Source of the DNA: Rusavskia elegans
Taxonomy: Eukaryota; Ascomycota; Lecanoromycetes; Teloschistales; Teloschistaceae
NCBI GenBank assembly: GCA_011316305.1
Contig: SAUG01000029.1
Span: 1 to 64,000 of the forward strand
DNA length: 64,000 bases
Reading direction: 5' to 3'
Below, in pieces: positions 18,428-30,108 of this stretch (positions within the stretch are counted from its first letter, which is position 1; each line of letters begins with the position of its first letter). A model generated the notes under the pieces. The model saw only the letters and a list, made by a program, of their open reading frames with translations, ran no database searches and was not told the DNA's origin. The translations under genes and the position numbers were made by a program.

Positions 18428-20488
18428 CTAGATAAGAACAATGTCTCGTGTCAGTTCCACACCCCTAACAGCTGCTCCTGTCATTAGTCCATGGACATAG
18501 CATTCGCCCACGAGCTGAAACTTGACATCGTCAGGAAACGGATCAGCAGCAACCCGGTGCTCGCCACCAACCTCGCGAATAATGAACGGCACATCAGCCC
18601 CAAGCAAGACCGCGACCCAGTCTCCTTTCTTCATTGCCCCCGGCCCAAGCCCAATGAGTCCCTTCTTTACAATGAACAACTTTCGTTGATCCGCTACAGC
18701 TGCAGCAAACAGCCTATACCGCTCTGCACACATCATATGATCTTCAGGGTATTCACGTGTGCCCAGTGTTGGACTTGCCCACAAGCAGTGCCAGTAAGCG
18801 CTGATGTCGTTTTCGAGATCGAAGCCGTCGTCGACTTCGGAAAGATTCTTCCCAGCAACCCAAGTGCGCATGTACGCTGTGAGTATATCGCACTCGGGAC
18901 CGAAGACCGCGAGACCATCGGTAGTCCTGAGTAGCACTGTTCGCGGATATTTCTCACCTCGGGCTTGAAGGTCGTAGAGCCTTAACTTGATCCACGTGTC
19001 TGCCACGGCATTGGTGGAACCAGTCAGATCGCGGTCCGGTCGTAAGGTCCATTCGAACGAGGATGAATCACATAGAGATGATGTGTACACCACTTTCGAT
19101 ACGATCGTTCCACGTGCGATGGGTGTATTAGGATCCGTGTCCGCCGAAGAGGTGACGATAGCATCTCGATTAGCGGATGCAAAATGCTTGCTGGTCAGAA
19201 ACCCAATTGGCTGAGAGCCGTTGCATTTGTTCCATTGAGGCACCCAACTGGGAAAAGGGAGCTCTGCGGTTGAGTCACAATCATGCTGTACAGCGGTAAG
19301 GATCTCAAGCGAAATGGTACGCTCGATGTGCTCCCGAGCGAAGTCTCGATATATTTCTTGCACTGTTTTGGAGTAATCAGCCTTGATCAAGGGCACAAGT
19401 TTTTTTGTGTCCGATGCTGTGGATTTTCTGTCAGCTGCCCTTTCCTTAATGCGTTTGACCATATATTGATCATGTATGCTTGGAAGAAATTGAATGACTA
19501 AGTCGATATAGCTCTCGTACGCGTCCAGATTCTTGGGTACATGTCCATTGACGCTTATCGTACTTGCCGTAGGATGTGACAAGAAAGCAAAGATCTTGTC
19601 TCTTGGGTCCGTTGCCTTTAGCCTCCTTGATTTGTTCAAGAGATGCAAAAATGTATCTAACGGGGCAAAAGGTGAGAAAGCCGTGTAGACGTGGTAGACC
19701 TTTTGAACCGCATCCGTAAGCTCGAGAGTATCCAGCATTGCCTTTGCATGGCGTACAAGAAATAGTGCTGTCAAGCCTATAGCGTTCCAGTCCAGTGCTC
19801 GGCCGCCCCAAGTAATAGTTGTCAAGGTAGCTAAACCCGCCTCCTGCAAGACCCACGAACGTGAAAACCATGGTAGATTGAAGAATCTTCTCAATCGATC
19901 TGCTTCAATCTCGCTAGGTGATACTATTGAGGATGGCAGAGGAGCCGAGAGGACAGATGTGCTGTCAGGGTGGGTCCAGTGCAATATAGCGCCATTCTTC
20001 TGCAGATATTTAATCTTCCCACCCACTGCATGCAATGTCGCAATCTTTTCAACCAAGTCCCTAAAAGCACTGAAGACAATATCAGTGTCCTCATGGGGAT
20101 CGGGCCCAAGCCAGACAAGGACAAGGCTTGCTTTGCTGAAAATGTCCGCCATCATTGCAACCTGCTCATTCCTTTCAGCGACATCCTGTTGATTGATGCA
20201 TAAGGAGTCAAGCCAGAAGGGCATGGGTCCGCTGCAGACCGCTTCCAACATTTCAAGAGCCGACTGAGGGGCCATGACTGTTCCATCATCACATCCGATG
20301 GGGACAAGATTATGAACATCGCCCCAGCAATAAGACAGCGCAACGTATTCTGGAGGGTCATCGATATCGGCATTTTCAAAGGTACACGCCCAATCTTCAG
20401 GCTCATTGTCAGCCTTGCGAGTGGCTAGACGTATGCTGTGATCATTAGGAAGCGAATGATATTTGTACCACTCCCTAGCATGAGCCAT
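18428..20488 (-). CDS. HET-domain (heterokaryon incompatibility) protein
   Basis: A single minus-strand exon of 2061 nt, 686 residues. The start is the ATG at 20488 (MAHAREWYKY); the frame is open a little further up but without another ATG. HET motifs are in order: YVALSYCWG at residues 48-56, FWLDSLCINQQDVAERNEQV at 91-110, then MMADIFSKASLVLVWLG to about 128. A C-terminal LVGECYVHGLMTG (about 659-671) is the usual end motif of long HET proteins, so the gene appears complete. HET proteins control recognition and cell death when unlike hyphae fuse. No N-terminal NLR or other effector module is present. It lies convergent to the fusion gene and is the last intact gene before the RIP-decayed block, starting about 450 bp from its edge. 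Confidence 0.85.
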   Translation of the reverse strand: MAHAREWYKYHSLPNDHSIRLATRKADNEPEDWACTFENADIDDPPEYVALSYCWGDVHNLVPIGCDDGTVMAPQSALEMLEAVCSGPMPFWLDSLCINQQDVAERNEQVAMMADIFSKASLVLVWLGPDPHEDTDIVFSAFRDLVEKIATLHAVGGKIKYLQKNGAILHWTHPDSTSVLSAPLPSSIVSPSEIEADRLRRFFNLPWFSRSWVLQEAGLATLTTITWGGRALDWNAIGLTALFLVRHAKAMLDTLELTDAVQKVYHVYTAFSPFAPLDTFLHLLNKSRRLKATDPRDKIFAFLSHPTASTISVNGHVPKNLDAYESYIDLVIQFLPSIHDQYMVKRIKERAADRKSTASDTKKLVPLIKADYSKTVQEIYRDFAREHIERTISLEILTAVQHDCDSTAELPFPSWVPQWNKCNGSQPIGFLTSKHFASANRDAIVTSSADTDPNTPIARGTIVSKVVYTSSLCDSSSFEWTLRPDRDLTGSTNAVADTWIKLRLYDLQARGEKYPRTVLLRTTDGLAVFGPECDILTAYMRTWVAGKNLSEVDDGFDLENDISAYWHCLWASPTLGTREYPEDHMMCAERYRLFAAAVADQRKLFIVKKGLIGLGPGAMKKGDWVAVLLGADVPFIIREVGGEHRVAADPFPDDVKFQLVGECYVHGLMTGAAVRGVELTRDIVLI

Positions 20489-20939
20489 AAGTGCAAACAA
20501 GAAATCCGAATGAGTGGTTCGGCTGAGTCTCTTTTGCTAAGGTTGGTTGTGGTTATGCCGCATGATGAAGGTGGTACCACTTCTGTGTCTGGCTGCCAGG
20601 ACACCAGAGACAGTCCTGCAGCTTCCTGGTGACAAACATAACAGTCAGGATTAGTAGAGGACAAGGCTGTCGTCAAACCCTACTTTAGACAAGGGTTTGA
20701 TTAGCACCTGCCTGATATGGACATGACCCATCCTCAGATTACCCATAGCCCTAATAGCGCATTCAACTTAGCGGTCGATCCTAAAAGCCATTGTTCTAGG
20801 TAAACATGCTCTATACTCCCCCCGTCCTCTCGAAGGCATTAGCGAAATTAGATTGAGCAGCAGGGTTCCGATATTCCGGCGCTGTAGTAGTAAGATTTAG
20901 AAATAACGACGTCGCAATCAATGATTACCTTGAATGTAG
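20489..20939. other. 5' flank of the HET gene, last unmutated sequence
   Basis: About 0.45 kb of ordinary base composition with normal CpA and TpG. It should carry the HET promoter. Composition changes abruptly from about 20,900 onwards. No gene seen. Confidence 0.5.
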
Positions 20940-20944
20940 TATCT

Positions 20945-21130
20945 AACTTTAGCTGTGAAACTTCTTTGTACGTAAATTACAATAATAGTTACCGTATATA
21001 ACGTTAATCCCCCCCTGGAAGGCTTCTGTCTGAGGTTATATTGAGTTTTTATATATATATATATATTTTATCAACGTTATATACGGTAACGATTATTATA
21101 TTTTACGTATAAAGAAATTTTTATAGTTAA
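20945..21130. repeat. Head-to-head inverted repeat at the boundary of the AT-rich block
   Basis: About 60 bp at 20945-21005 (core TTACCGTATATAACGTTAA) recurs as its reverse complement at 21064-21125 (TCAACGTTATATACGGTAAC), around a spacer with an AT dinucleotide run. The outer arm keeps TpG and CpA; the inner arm shows C-to-T and G-to-A changes. The same sequence occurs again in plus sense at 38318-38377 and, diverged, at 38597-38657, so it is the end of a repeat family. Confidence 0.7.
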
Positions 21131-22194
21131 AAATATATTCGTCAGGCAAGATTTATAGCGTAATTAATTACTTCTATCTAATTATTTCCTTTTTTATTCG
21201 ATTACGAATTTTCTACTATATTTAAATATTATATATTCTTTTTTCGATATTATATATAATTATTAGCTTCTAATATTTCCGTTATATCTATCTATTATAC
21301 TGCGAAGTAATTACGAATAGTTATCGCTTCGTCTATATTTATTATATAATCCGTACCTAAAAAATCCGCTAAACTATTAAAGTATTCTTTAATCTATATA
21401 ATTTTAAAACGGTCGCTAGCTATAAAGTTACTAGTTAGTATACTAGCTACTATAACTAGAAGCTTTACTCGGTTAATTAGATTAAAAGGTAGTAGAGTAG
21501 TCGAATAGCGCGTTTTAAAGGCGGTAAAAAAGAGATTTTTATTAAAATTAAAACAGGTTGCTTTAGCTATAACGAGATAGTCGACGTCTTCGAGGGTAGA
21601 TATAGTTATTACGGATATACTATCGTTTAGTTTAGCTATAGTATAGCTATTACGGAAGTATATACGTACGTAAAAGATTTTAGTAAATTATAGTATTTAC
21701 GAGGGTATAGTTTGTATTACTGGTAAAAAAGAAAAAAAAAAGCGATAACTGCGAGGTATATTTATCTATAAAAATTTCTACGTTTATTAAATTATCGATA
21801 GAAGAATATATTATATTACTAAACAAATTTCAATTAAAATTCTATAGAAAGAACCGTTATTTACGTTAATTAAACTAGGATATAAATTTTACTACCGTAT
21901 ATTTAATACTGGTATACTAACGTTTGATTCATTTACCGAACCACTGGTTTACCGGGTACTAGAACCAAAAGAAATTAACTAGATATAATATTAATAAAAT
22001 AGATAAATATATATATAAATTTTATATCATTTAAATTAGAAATTTTTTAAAAAGATTATCTATTTATTTAATTGAATTAAAATCGTAAAATATTATAAAA
22101 AGATTTAAAACTATATTAATTTAAATATTTAGAAATTAGATTATATTAAAATTTTATAATGACTATTTATTAGTAATTTAATATAACTAGTTTT
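21008..22194 (-). repeat. Inverted-repeat element, left copy (family C)
   Basis: From the AT-run spacer through 21985 the sequence is the reverse complement of 37497-38440, matching almost continuously, including the segment near 21190-21300 and the block TTTACCGAACCACTGG (21940s). Many stops occur in every frame and no protein was recognised. The last 200 bp before the gypsy insertion have no clear match. With the retroelements at 22200-29707 and 29780-36467 removed, the left copy and the two right copies make a roughly 3.2 kb unit with about 1 kb inverted ends. Confidence 0.6.
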
Positions 22195-22199
22195 AATTT

Positions 22200-22440
22200 T
22201 ATTATATATCGATTTAAGATAATAATAATAGCTTGATATTTCTATATAGATAGAAAGTTTATCTATAAACAAGCGAACAAGGCTGAACGCTAGGCCTAAT
22301 TAGGTAACGAATCCCGCAGGACTAATAAACCGCGGTTAACGGGACTTAGTCAGCGTATTAGTTAGCCGGTACTATTAGCTAGTACCTCTATATCTACTAA
22401 GCTCTATATACGTTCTAGACAGCTTAAATAGTTTATAATA
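22200..22440 (-). repeat. LTR of element A (3' LTR in coding sense)
   Basis: 241 bp, starts TATTATATATCG (from TG by RIP) and ends TTATAATA. Shares long identical blocks with 29467-29707, including GGCTGAACGCTAGGCCTAAT. Confidence 0.85.
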
Positions 22441-22546
22441 AATACTATAAAACGAAAAAATAGTATCGCCTTCGATACGTTCGTATTAAATATTTAAAAA
22501 CTTTAAAAACGTTAAAAATAAAGGCGCTAAAAGGTTAAAAAGAAAA

Positions 22547-22678
22547 TAGCGCTACTAGAAATCGAACCCGGGCTATACTAGAGCCTCTAAATAATAAAAA
22601 GTAGCTAATAGAACGGTCGAGCTAATTTCTTTATCGTTTAAATAAAGACGGTATATACTATTACTATATTATAGCGCC
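22547..22678 (-). pseudogene. tRNA-like unit inside element A
   Basis: Read on the minus strand it starts GGCGCTA, has an A-box-like TATAATATAGTAATAG, a B-box-like GGTTCGATTTC and ends TAGCGCTA. The acceptor arms pair if the final CpA to TpA change is reversed. At 132 bp it is too long for a plain tRNA and would need an intron or be the head of a SINE. A second unit with the same acceptor arms lies at 58708-58844. It sits about 100 bp inside element A, next to the LTR. Confidence 0.4.
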
Positions 22679-25600
22679 TAGTAATAAAATTTTCGAATTA
22701 GAATCTAATAGATAGTAGTAGTATTTTACCGAATATAAAAAGAAATATAATTATACTAGATCGAATATATAAAACGCCGGCGAAATATAATAATTTATAA
22801 ATACTTTAACTTTAATCCGGAACGGCGTAGAAAGTCTACTAGTAACGCGGATATTTAAAGTTCCGATTACTATAATACCGCTAGGATATAATTAGATTAT
22901 TACTAATAACGAAATCCAAATAGAAAAAGAAAACATTCGTTATATTTATTAATAAAATCTATATAGTACGTTAAATTTTATAATCTATACTAGCTATTAT
23001 ATTCAGTACGGCCTATAGCTTTTCTATTTAATCAGATACTAGAAGCGCTAGCGTACCTTTCGCCGATCTATAATTCGTTCTATTTCGAACTAGTTAGAAT
23101 CTTTTTCCGGAACTTCTATTTCGACGGTAAAAGACTTATTATTAACCGGAAGCCGGTTAAAAAGATTATCGCCGATAGGCGCTAGTTCTGATTAGGCTAT
23201 AGAGATAATAGGATAGATTTTTATAGTAGTAGAAAATTCTAATTCGTATATAAAGTACTCGATTTTATAAATTACTTTAAACGGACAAGTTTATTAATAT
23301 AAAAACTTTCGATTAGTAACGTCTAGTAATATATATCTATAATAAAGTTTTAAAAAAACTTTATTACCTAGTTTAAAAAATCTAGCCTTATATAGATTAT
23401 TATACCGAACTTTAAAAAAAGTAATATTAAAGGCTATTATATCTTCTATTTCTACGCGTTTAATAGATTTTAGGCGTTCTATATTTTCTAGCGGTAGGTT
23501 TAATAAAGTACTAACCGTATCTTTAGATTAAAAATCTAGTACTAATTTATTAGGGGCCGTATTAGTAGCAAAGCTAATTATATTATTAAGCGCGAATTAT
23601 AGAAATAGAATAGCTTTAATCTAATTTTTATCCGGATATTCTATAAATTAAAAGCAGAAACTAATTTCTATTATTTAATTAATTCGTTCCGATTATCTAT
23701 CGGTTTAGAGATAATATATTATAGATACTAGAATTTTTATTCCTAGCTTCTAGAAGATCTGGCGCTAGAAAGATAATATAAATTTATAATTCCTATTACT
23801 AATAATAGCTAATAGAATTCTCTAGTTATATTCGAGTAAAGCTATAATAATAAAGTTCGTCTAATTAACTACGGAGTAAATAATCTATCAGGAAATTAGT
23901 AGAACCTTTTTAGTATAGTTATATATAATCGTTAGTATATAATCTTTAGTAGAAAACTTTATAGATAGCGTAAATACGAAGTCTATTATAATTATATAAA
24001 ACGGTACTTTCGGAGGAATTAGATTAAAGAAACTATAAAATCTATACCGCTTTATTTAATTTAATTAGTATTACTAGTAGTATTTTATATATTCTTTAAT
24101 TTTTATATATATATTACGAATAAAAATCGATAAATAGAATTCTTTATATATATAATAATACCTTTAATAATACCGGTTATAAACTTCGCCGATAACTTTA
24201 CCTACAAGCTTATCCGGAATATAGAGTCGATTTCGGCTATTTCTAGAAATATAGTAGAAGAGTTTATTATATATTCGGAACTTAATACCTAGTATATAAT
24301 ATTTATTATCTTTAATATTAAAATTTAATTTCTAGGTTCGTAGTATTATAATAATCTTGGTTTATCGCTTATTATTAGCGTAGCCTTCTTTAATACGCTA
24401 TTTAAACTTATCTACTATTTTAACGAACGTTATATAATATATTAGTATAATAGTATCTAAAACGTATTATAGGATATTTTTTTTATTATTAAATTTAGTA
24501 TTTCCGTATAATACGTCTAGGATACCTTCTTTATTTTTAACCGGTATATAGGGGATTTTCGTTTCGAATCGTAATAAAATATTAGGAATAATATCAGTTT
24601 TATCTACTTTATAGCGTAATTTAATATTAAAAGCCGAAAGATACTATAATATACGAACAAGTCTTAGATTTAATTTATTAGTACTTATTATTTTAAGTTA
24701 AGTCTATTTTAAAATCGGGACTACCGCCGAATAATTAATATATATAATTACTAGTAGCTTTAATAATAAATTAATAAAGTAATAAGCCTTTTTTACTATT
24801 TAGATAATTCTAGCGACTTCTAATTCGGTAGACTAATAATTCTATTCGGCGCTATTAAAGTATTTACTTAAAAATATTATTAGCTATATATTAATAGATA
24901 AAAAATCTTTATCGGAATTTCTTTTAATATAATAGATAATTACTATAAAGCCGAATTACTTTAATATATCTAAATTAATATAAAGTTTCCTTATAGAATC
25001 GAAATAATAGAAAAAGGTTAATAGTTCGAACGCTATTTATAGTATCCGAAATAATTTCTTTTCCTCTAAAATAGAATTATATTTTAATTTTATTAATTAG
25101 AATTTATATTTAAATTCCTTAAAGTTTTATTCGAATCTTTTTATAAGCAGAGTCTTTCTTTTTTATAAAGGTTCGGCGAGCTATATATATTCTATAATTA
25201 TTTAATATAGCTAGCTAGTTATTCCGAAATAGGTTTCTAGATTCTATAGATATTTAGGAAAAGCTTTTTCTAAAATAGCTTTAATTTTATCTTTTAAAAT
25301 AGTTATTCCTAGTATATTAACGCGTTATCTAAATAAGCGAACTAAAGAATATTCTATAAATAATTTAGAAAATATAAAGCTTATTCATTTTTCCCGGAAT
25401 AGGATAAAAATTTAATTTAGATATTCTAGATCTTTTTCTAAACTATATAAAAAGATTATAATATAATTTATATAGATTTTAGCGAAATTTTTAAATAGGC
25501 GAAGTAGTTTATCGGTCTAGCGCTATATATATAGTAGTAAGCCTTTATATCCTATAAACGTTACCGAAACTTATTTCTATCCGCGATAAAAAACTATAGT

Positions 25601-28600
25601 AAGATTATAATAATTACAGCGTTAGATTCTAAATTAATAAAATTATTCTATAGTATTAATATTAGAAATATAGAGATCTTTTAATACTAAGGCGATATTA
25701 TCTATTTATAGTAAAAAGAGATAACTATCTATTTCCGTAATAGTATTAAAACTTCGGATATTAACTACTATTCGTCTTTTTTTTATACTATTTAGAAGAA
25801 TCTTCTATACTATAAAAACAGAATATATAAAAAATATTAGCTATTCGGAATATTCTATTTTACTTTATTTATAAAGTTTATTAAAGATTTTATTAAGTTT
25901 AATACGAACTATATAACTAAAATTATAAACTTTTAAAAGTTTAAATTTTATTCCTTTTTTTAAAAGTATTAGTATCTATTTTTTTTTAGAAATATCTACT
26001 ATAGTTCTCTAATCGATAAATATATTTTAGTATTTTTTAGTAATAGCAACTAGATATTACGCTACTAGTAATTTATTATAAACCGTAATATTATTAGATA
26101 GACGGTATTCTAATTTATAATTAATAAATATAATAAAAGAAGCTAATTTAGCGAATTTAATATTTTTAGCTAGATTCGCGCTAAGTCTCGCTAAATTTTT
26201 ACTAAAATTTATTTTATTAGCCGGATAGAAGGCGTTCTAATTTATTAGAATATTCCGAGTACTAATTATATTAGATAATTCTAGATAATATATAGTCCTA
26301 TTTTATATAACCGTAATAGTAGTAAATATCGCTATAGTTCTAATAGCTATCTTTTTTACTAATTTTTTAATAGTATATTTAATAGTACTCTATATTGATT
26401 TTACTATAAGCGGAATTAGATTAGAAATAATAGTATAGTATTTTTTATACCGATTTTCGATAACTTTTTTAAGCCGAGTTCGTTTAAATAAAACTATAGG
26501 TGAGTAGCTTATATTATAGATATTTACGAAGCTAAGTAAAACGTCGACTATATAAATAAAAGCACTATTATTAGAGCTAAAATTTATTTTCGGAGTTAAT
26601 TTTAATTTAGGCTCGAAGAAAAAATTATAGTTTCCGAAAATATCGTTTTAATAATATACTAGAACTTATATAACCCTATTAGATTTTAAAATAGTATTAC
26701 TTTAAATTCTAATAGTATATCTAAAATTAGATTTCTTATATATATAGAAGTTAAAGTTAACTTTAAGGTTTTTATAACTGCCGATAATAATTTACTATTT
26801 TCGATAATCTAGAATTATTTCTTCCGAAATTAAAATATCTATATCTAGTAGTAGATTAGTTTATAGATCTTTAATAATATAGATTTCCTTTATAAGCTCT
26901 ATAATAGCTAAATTGCCCTTTAAATAGAAAATAAAAATAGCGAACTTATCGGTTCGATAGATTTATTTATCTATACTATAAATAGGAATTTTTTTAGTAA
27001 TTTTTTAATTTCGATATCTTTTAAAATAAACTTTCTATCGGCTATTAATATTATATATTCTAAATTAGTATATACATTTTTAGCGTTAGATATATCCGGA
27101 TAGAAAGCTAATAGAAAAACGGCGTAATAGAAATATTTAAAGGCTAAACTAGTTCCTACAACCTACTCGCTATTTAAAGCGATTACGCGAAGTATAGAAG
27201 TATTTTTTTTACTAAAAGATTATTTATTAGCGATAAATATTTATATTTCGACTTTATTACCTTCCGTATTCTAGTAAACGGTTTTAAAATACTTAAATAA
27301 TTTATTATATAACTCGAATAAGGCGTTATATTTCTAATACGAATATAAAACCTTCGATCTAGTATCGATAAAATTTTAGCTAACTTCTTTATATTCTAAT
27401 TTCTCGTAAATTCTATTATAGTATTCGACCTCTTTATTATAAAATTCGGCGGATCTATTACTATAATATCTATAAATAGGATTCTATTCGGTATATTAGA
27501 CGTAAATATCCTCTATAGTAGAATAATCCTCGCTATATACGTTTTTATAAACTCCTATTTAATAGATTTATTAAAGCGGAACAAGTAGCGTTAAATATTA
27601 AAAATTTAAACCGAAGTAAAATCTTCTTTAGGACTAGTTATTATAAAGTCCCTAAAGTCTATTACTATACGCTAGTATAGAATTCTACTATATTAGGAAG
27701 AAATTCTTTTATAGATTTTCTAATCTACTTATAAATATAGAACGAAAGAAATTCGCGTTATTTTAAATAGAAAGCGTTCCTAGTAGATCCTTTTTAATAA
27801 AAGGAAGCTAATATCCCTATAAAGACTAAAAAGGTTACTAAATTATAAAATACTAATATTCGTATTCGGAAGGACCGGAATTAAATATCGATTAATATAT
27901 TAGATTTTCTAATATTAGTTAGAGCCGGAGTAGAAATAGATTTCCTATTTATTAACGGCTAGAATTATTAAAGGGTATTTCCCGGAATTACCGAAGGTAG
28001 TCCTTTCCTATAACCTAGATTTCGAGTTTATAATTATCTATTAATTAAAAGAACGTATTAACGGTAATCTTTTCTATTAATTTAGAAATAAAAATAGTAT
28101 AAAAAGAAATAGCGAAACCTATTTATATCTATATAATGATTTACCGAATATTAGTTATTTCGGTAATCTTTATAGCTCGAAGCCTAGCCTAGCCGTATTC
28201 GCGAGGTTCGCGATATCGGCTTATATTTTTAATAGTATACTTTTTTTTATTTAGAATATATATTCCTTTTTCTATTAGTAGTTTAAAGCGAGTAATTAAG
28301 GCGTTAATCTATATATTAAAGTCTTTTATTAGATATTCCTTTTTTATATCCGAAAGTTTATTAGAATACTATTATAGATCTTTACTATAAAGATATATCT
28401 ACAGATTTTCCTTAACTTTACTATTTAATCTAGCGATATCTTTAACTCGTTTAGTAAAGATATAGACGTCGCGGAAGTAGATATCCTTATTTATATATTT
28501 AATATAAAGCCCGGTTTCGGCGGATTTATTATTATAGAAAAGATAGAAATAGCTAATATCGCCTATAACGAATTTCTTATATTTATCGGCTCTAGTAAGA

Positions 28601-29466
28601 AATATAGGAAGTTTAGATAGTAGTAAAAATATTTTCTTTCTTTATTAGCTTTATTAGCGAAATTCTATAAGCTCTATCTAGATTATAATATTCTATTCCT
28701 CTAATTTTTCGAAAAATCGTATTATTATAGAATTAGAGCTACGGTCTCGTATTATATTTAATTTCCGGATTATATCCGATTTAGATAAAGTAGAAAAATC
28801 TACTAGGGCTTTATTAACTATATCTTCCTTTTTTTTTATCTTTAATAGAGGCTCGATAATTTACGATAGCTCGTATATATATAGAGTTATTCCGGAACTC
28901 CGTAGTACTTTTTTTAAAACGTTTAATAGTAGCTTATACTATAGCCCTACTATCTAACTATTTATCGGACTATCTAGGCGATCGGGATAGCTAGAAGGAT
29001 AATTTTATTTTAGCGCCTATAACGTTATCTTTTTCGGTTCTAGAAGATTTAGAGTCGCTATAATTATTATATACGAAATTTAATAAATCTAGTATATCCT
29101 GATACTAATTAGTAGTATATTTAGAGCCGGTTCTATTTATAAATTCGACGAGCTAGTACCCGAAAAGGATAATACTATCGTCGAGAAATAGAAATAGCTC
29201 GTCTGTCGCTATTATAATTAATTAAGGTCTAATTAATAAGCCGTTTTATTCCTATTATATCTAAATATATAAGATATAATTAGTATAAAACGGTAGTAAT
29301 TTAATAAATACTACTAATAAATTATATTTAATTAAAATAATTAATATTTCCGAAAATACAGAAAATATTACTAGTATTATTAATATTTATAAATAGGAAT
29401 TAGTATTTATAAACGCTATATATATATAATATAATACGTATAAATAAACTTTTTATTACTACTAAT

Positions 29467-29707
29467 TATTATAAATCGATTCAAAATAATAATAATAGCT
29501 TAATATTTCTATATAAATAGAAAGTTTATCTATAAATAAACGAATAAGGCTGAACGCTAGGCCTAATTAGGTAACAAATCCCGTAGAACTAATAAGCCGC
29601 GGTTAACGGGGTTTAGTCAGCGTATTAATCAGCCGGTACTATCGGCCAGTATCTCTATATCTACTGAATTCCATATGAATTCCGGATAGTTCAAATGGTT
29701 TATAACA
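29467..29707 (-). repeat. LTR of element A (5' LTR in coding sense)
   Basis: 241 bp, TATTATAAATCG to TTTATAACA, followed directly by the AATTT target duplicate. It keeps more CpA and TpG than its partner at the end near 29,650-29,707. Confidence 0.85.
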
Positions 29708-30108
29708 AATTTTGATTTTAATATTCGATATATAAATAGTTCGATAAATAAATAAAAATATAATATATTATTATAAAATTATTACGTCCGCGATTCTATA
29801 GAAATATTCTAGAAGATTGGTCGGCCAAACGAAGCTAATTATCTATAACCGTCTAGAGTTACTATAGCCGACCTTTATAATAGAATCTTTTAGCGGACAG
29901 CTATTTATTAATACTATCGGCTATTTTTATTATATATATCGTTTCTTTATTTCTATTAGATAGCTTTTTTCGTTAGTTATTAATATAATTATTAAATATC
30001 TTTATCTATTTTCTTTTTGCTTATTTCTATAATAAAGATATTTTATAATATTATATCCGTACTTTTCTATCTATATAGATTTAGTTATAATAATCTATAC
30101 TAGGATTT

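Larger units (their letters stand above)
22200..29707 (-). mobile_element. Ty3/gypsy chromovirus-like LTR retrotransposon, RIP-decayed (element A)
   Basis: The two 241-bp direct LTRs (22200-22440 and 29467-29707) differ mainly by C-to-T type changes. A 5-bp target duplication AATTT flanks it exactly (22195-22199 and 29708-29712). Coding sense is minus. Around 23,000-23,100 the minus strand shows a chromodomain-like end. About 24,300-24,450 matches the region ahead of a gypsy integrase (a KEGYANNKR-like block). About 25,400-25,680 reads as the reverse-transcriptase palm followed by an SLEKDLEYLN-like helix. Stops fall where Gln and Trp codons are expected. Gag should lie near 28-29 kb but was not resolved. 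At 7.5 kb the length is normal for a complete gypsy element. No open frame survives, so it is dead. Confidence 0.8.
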
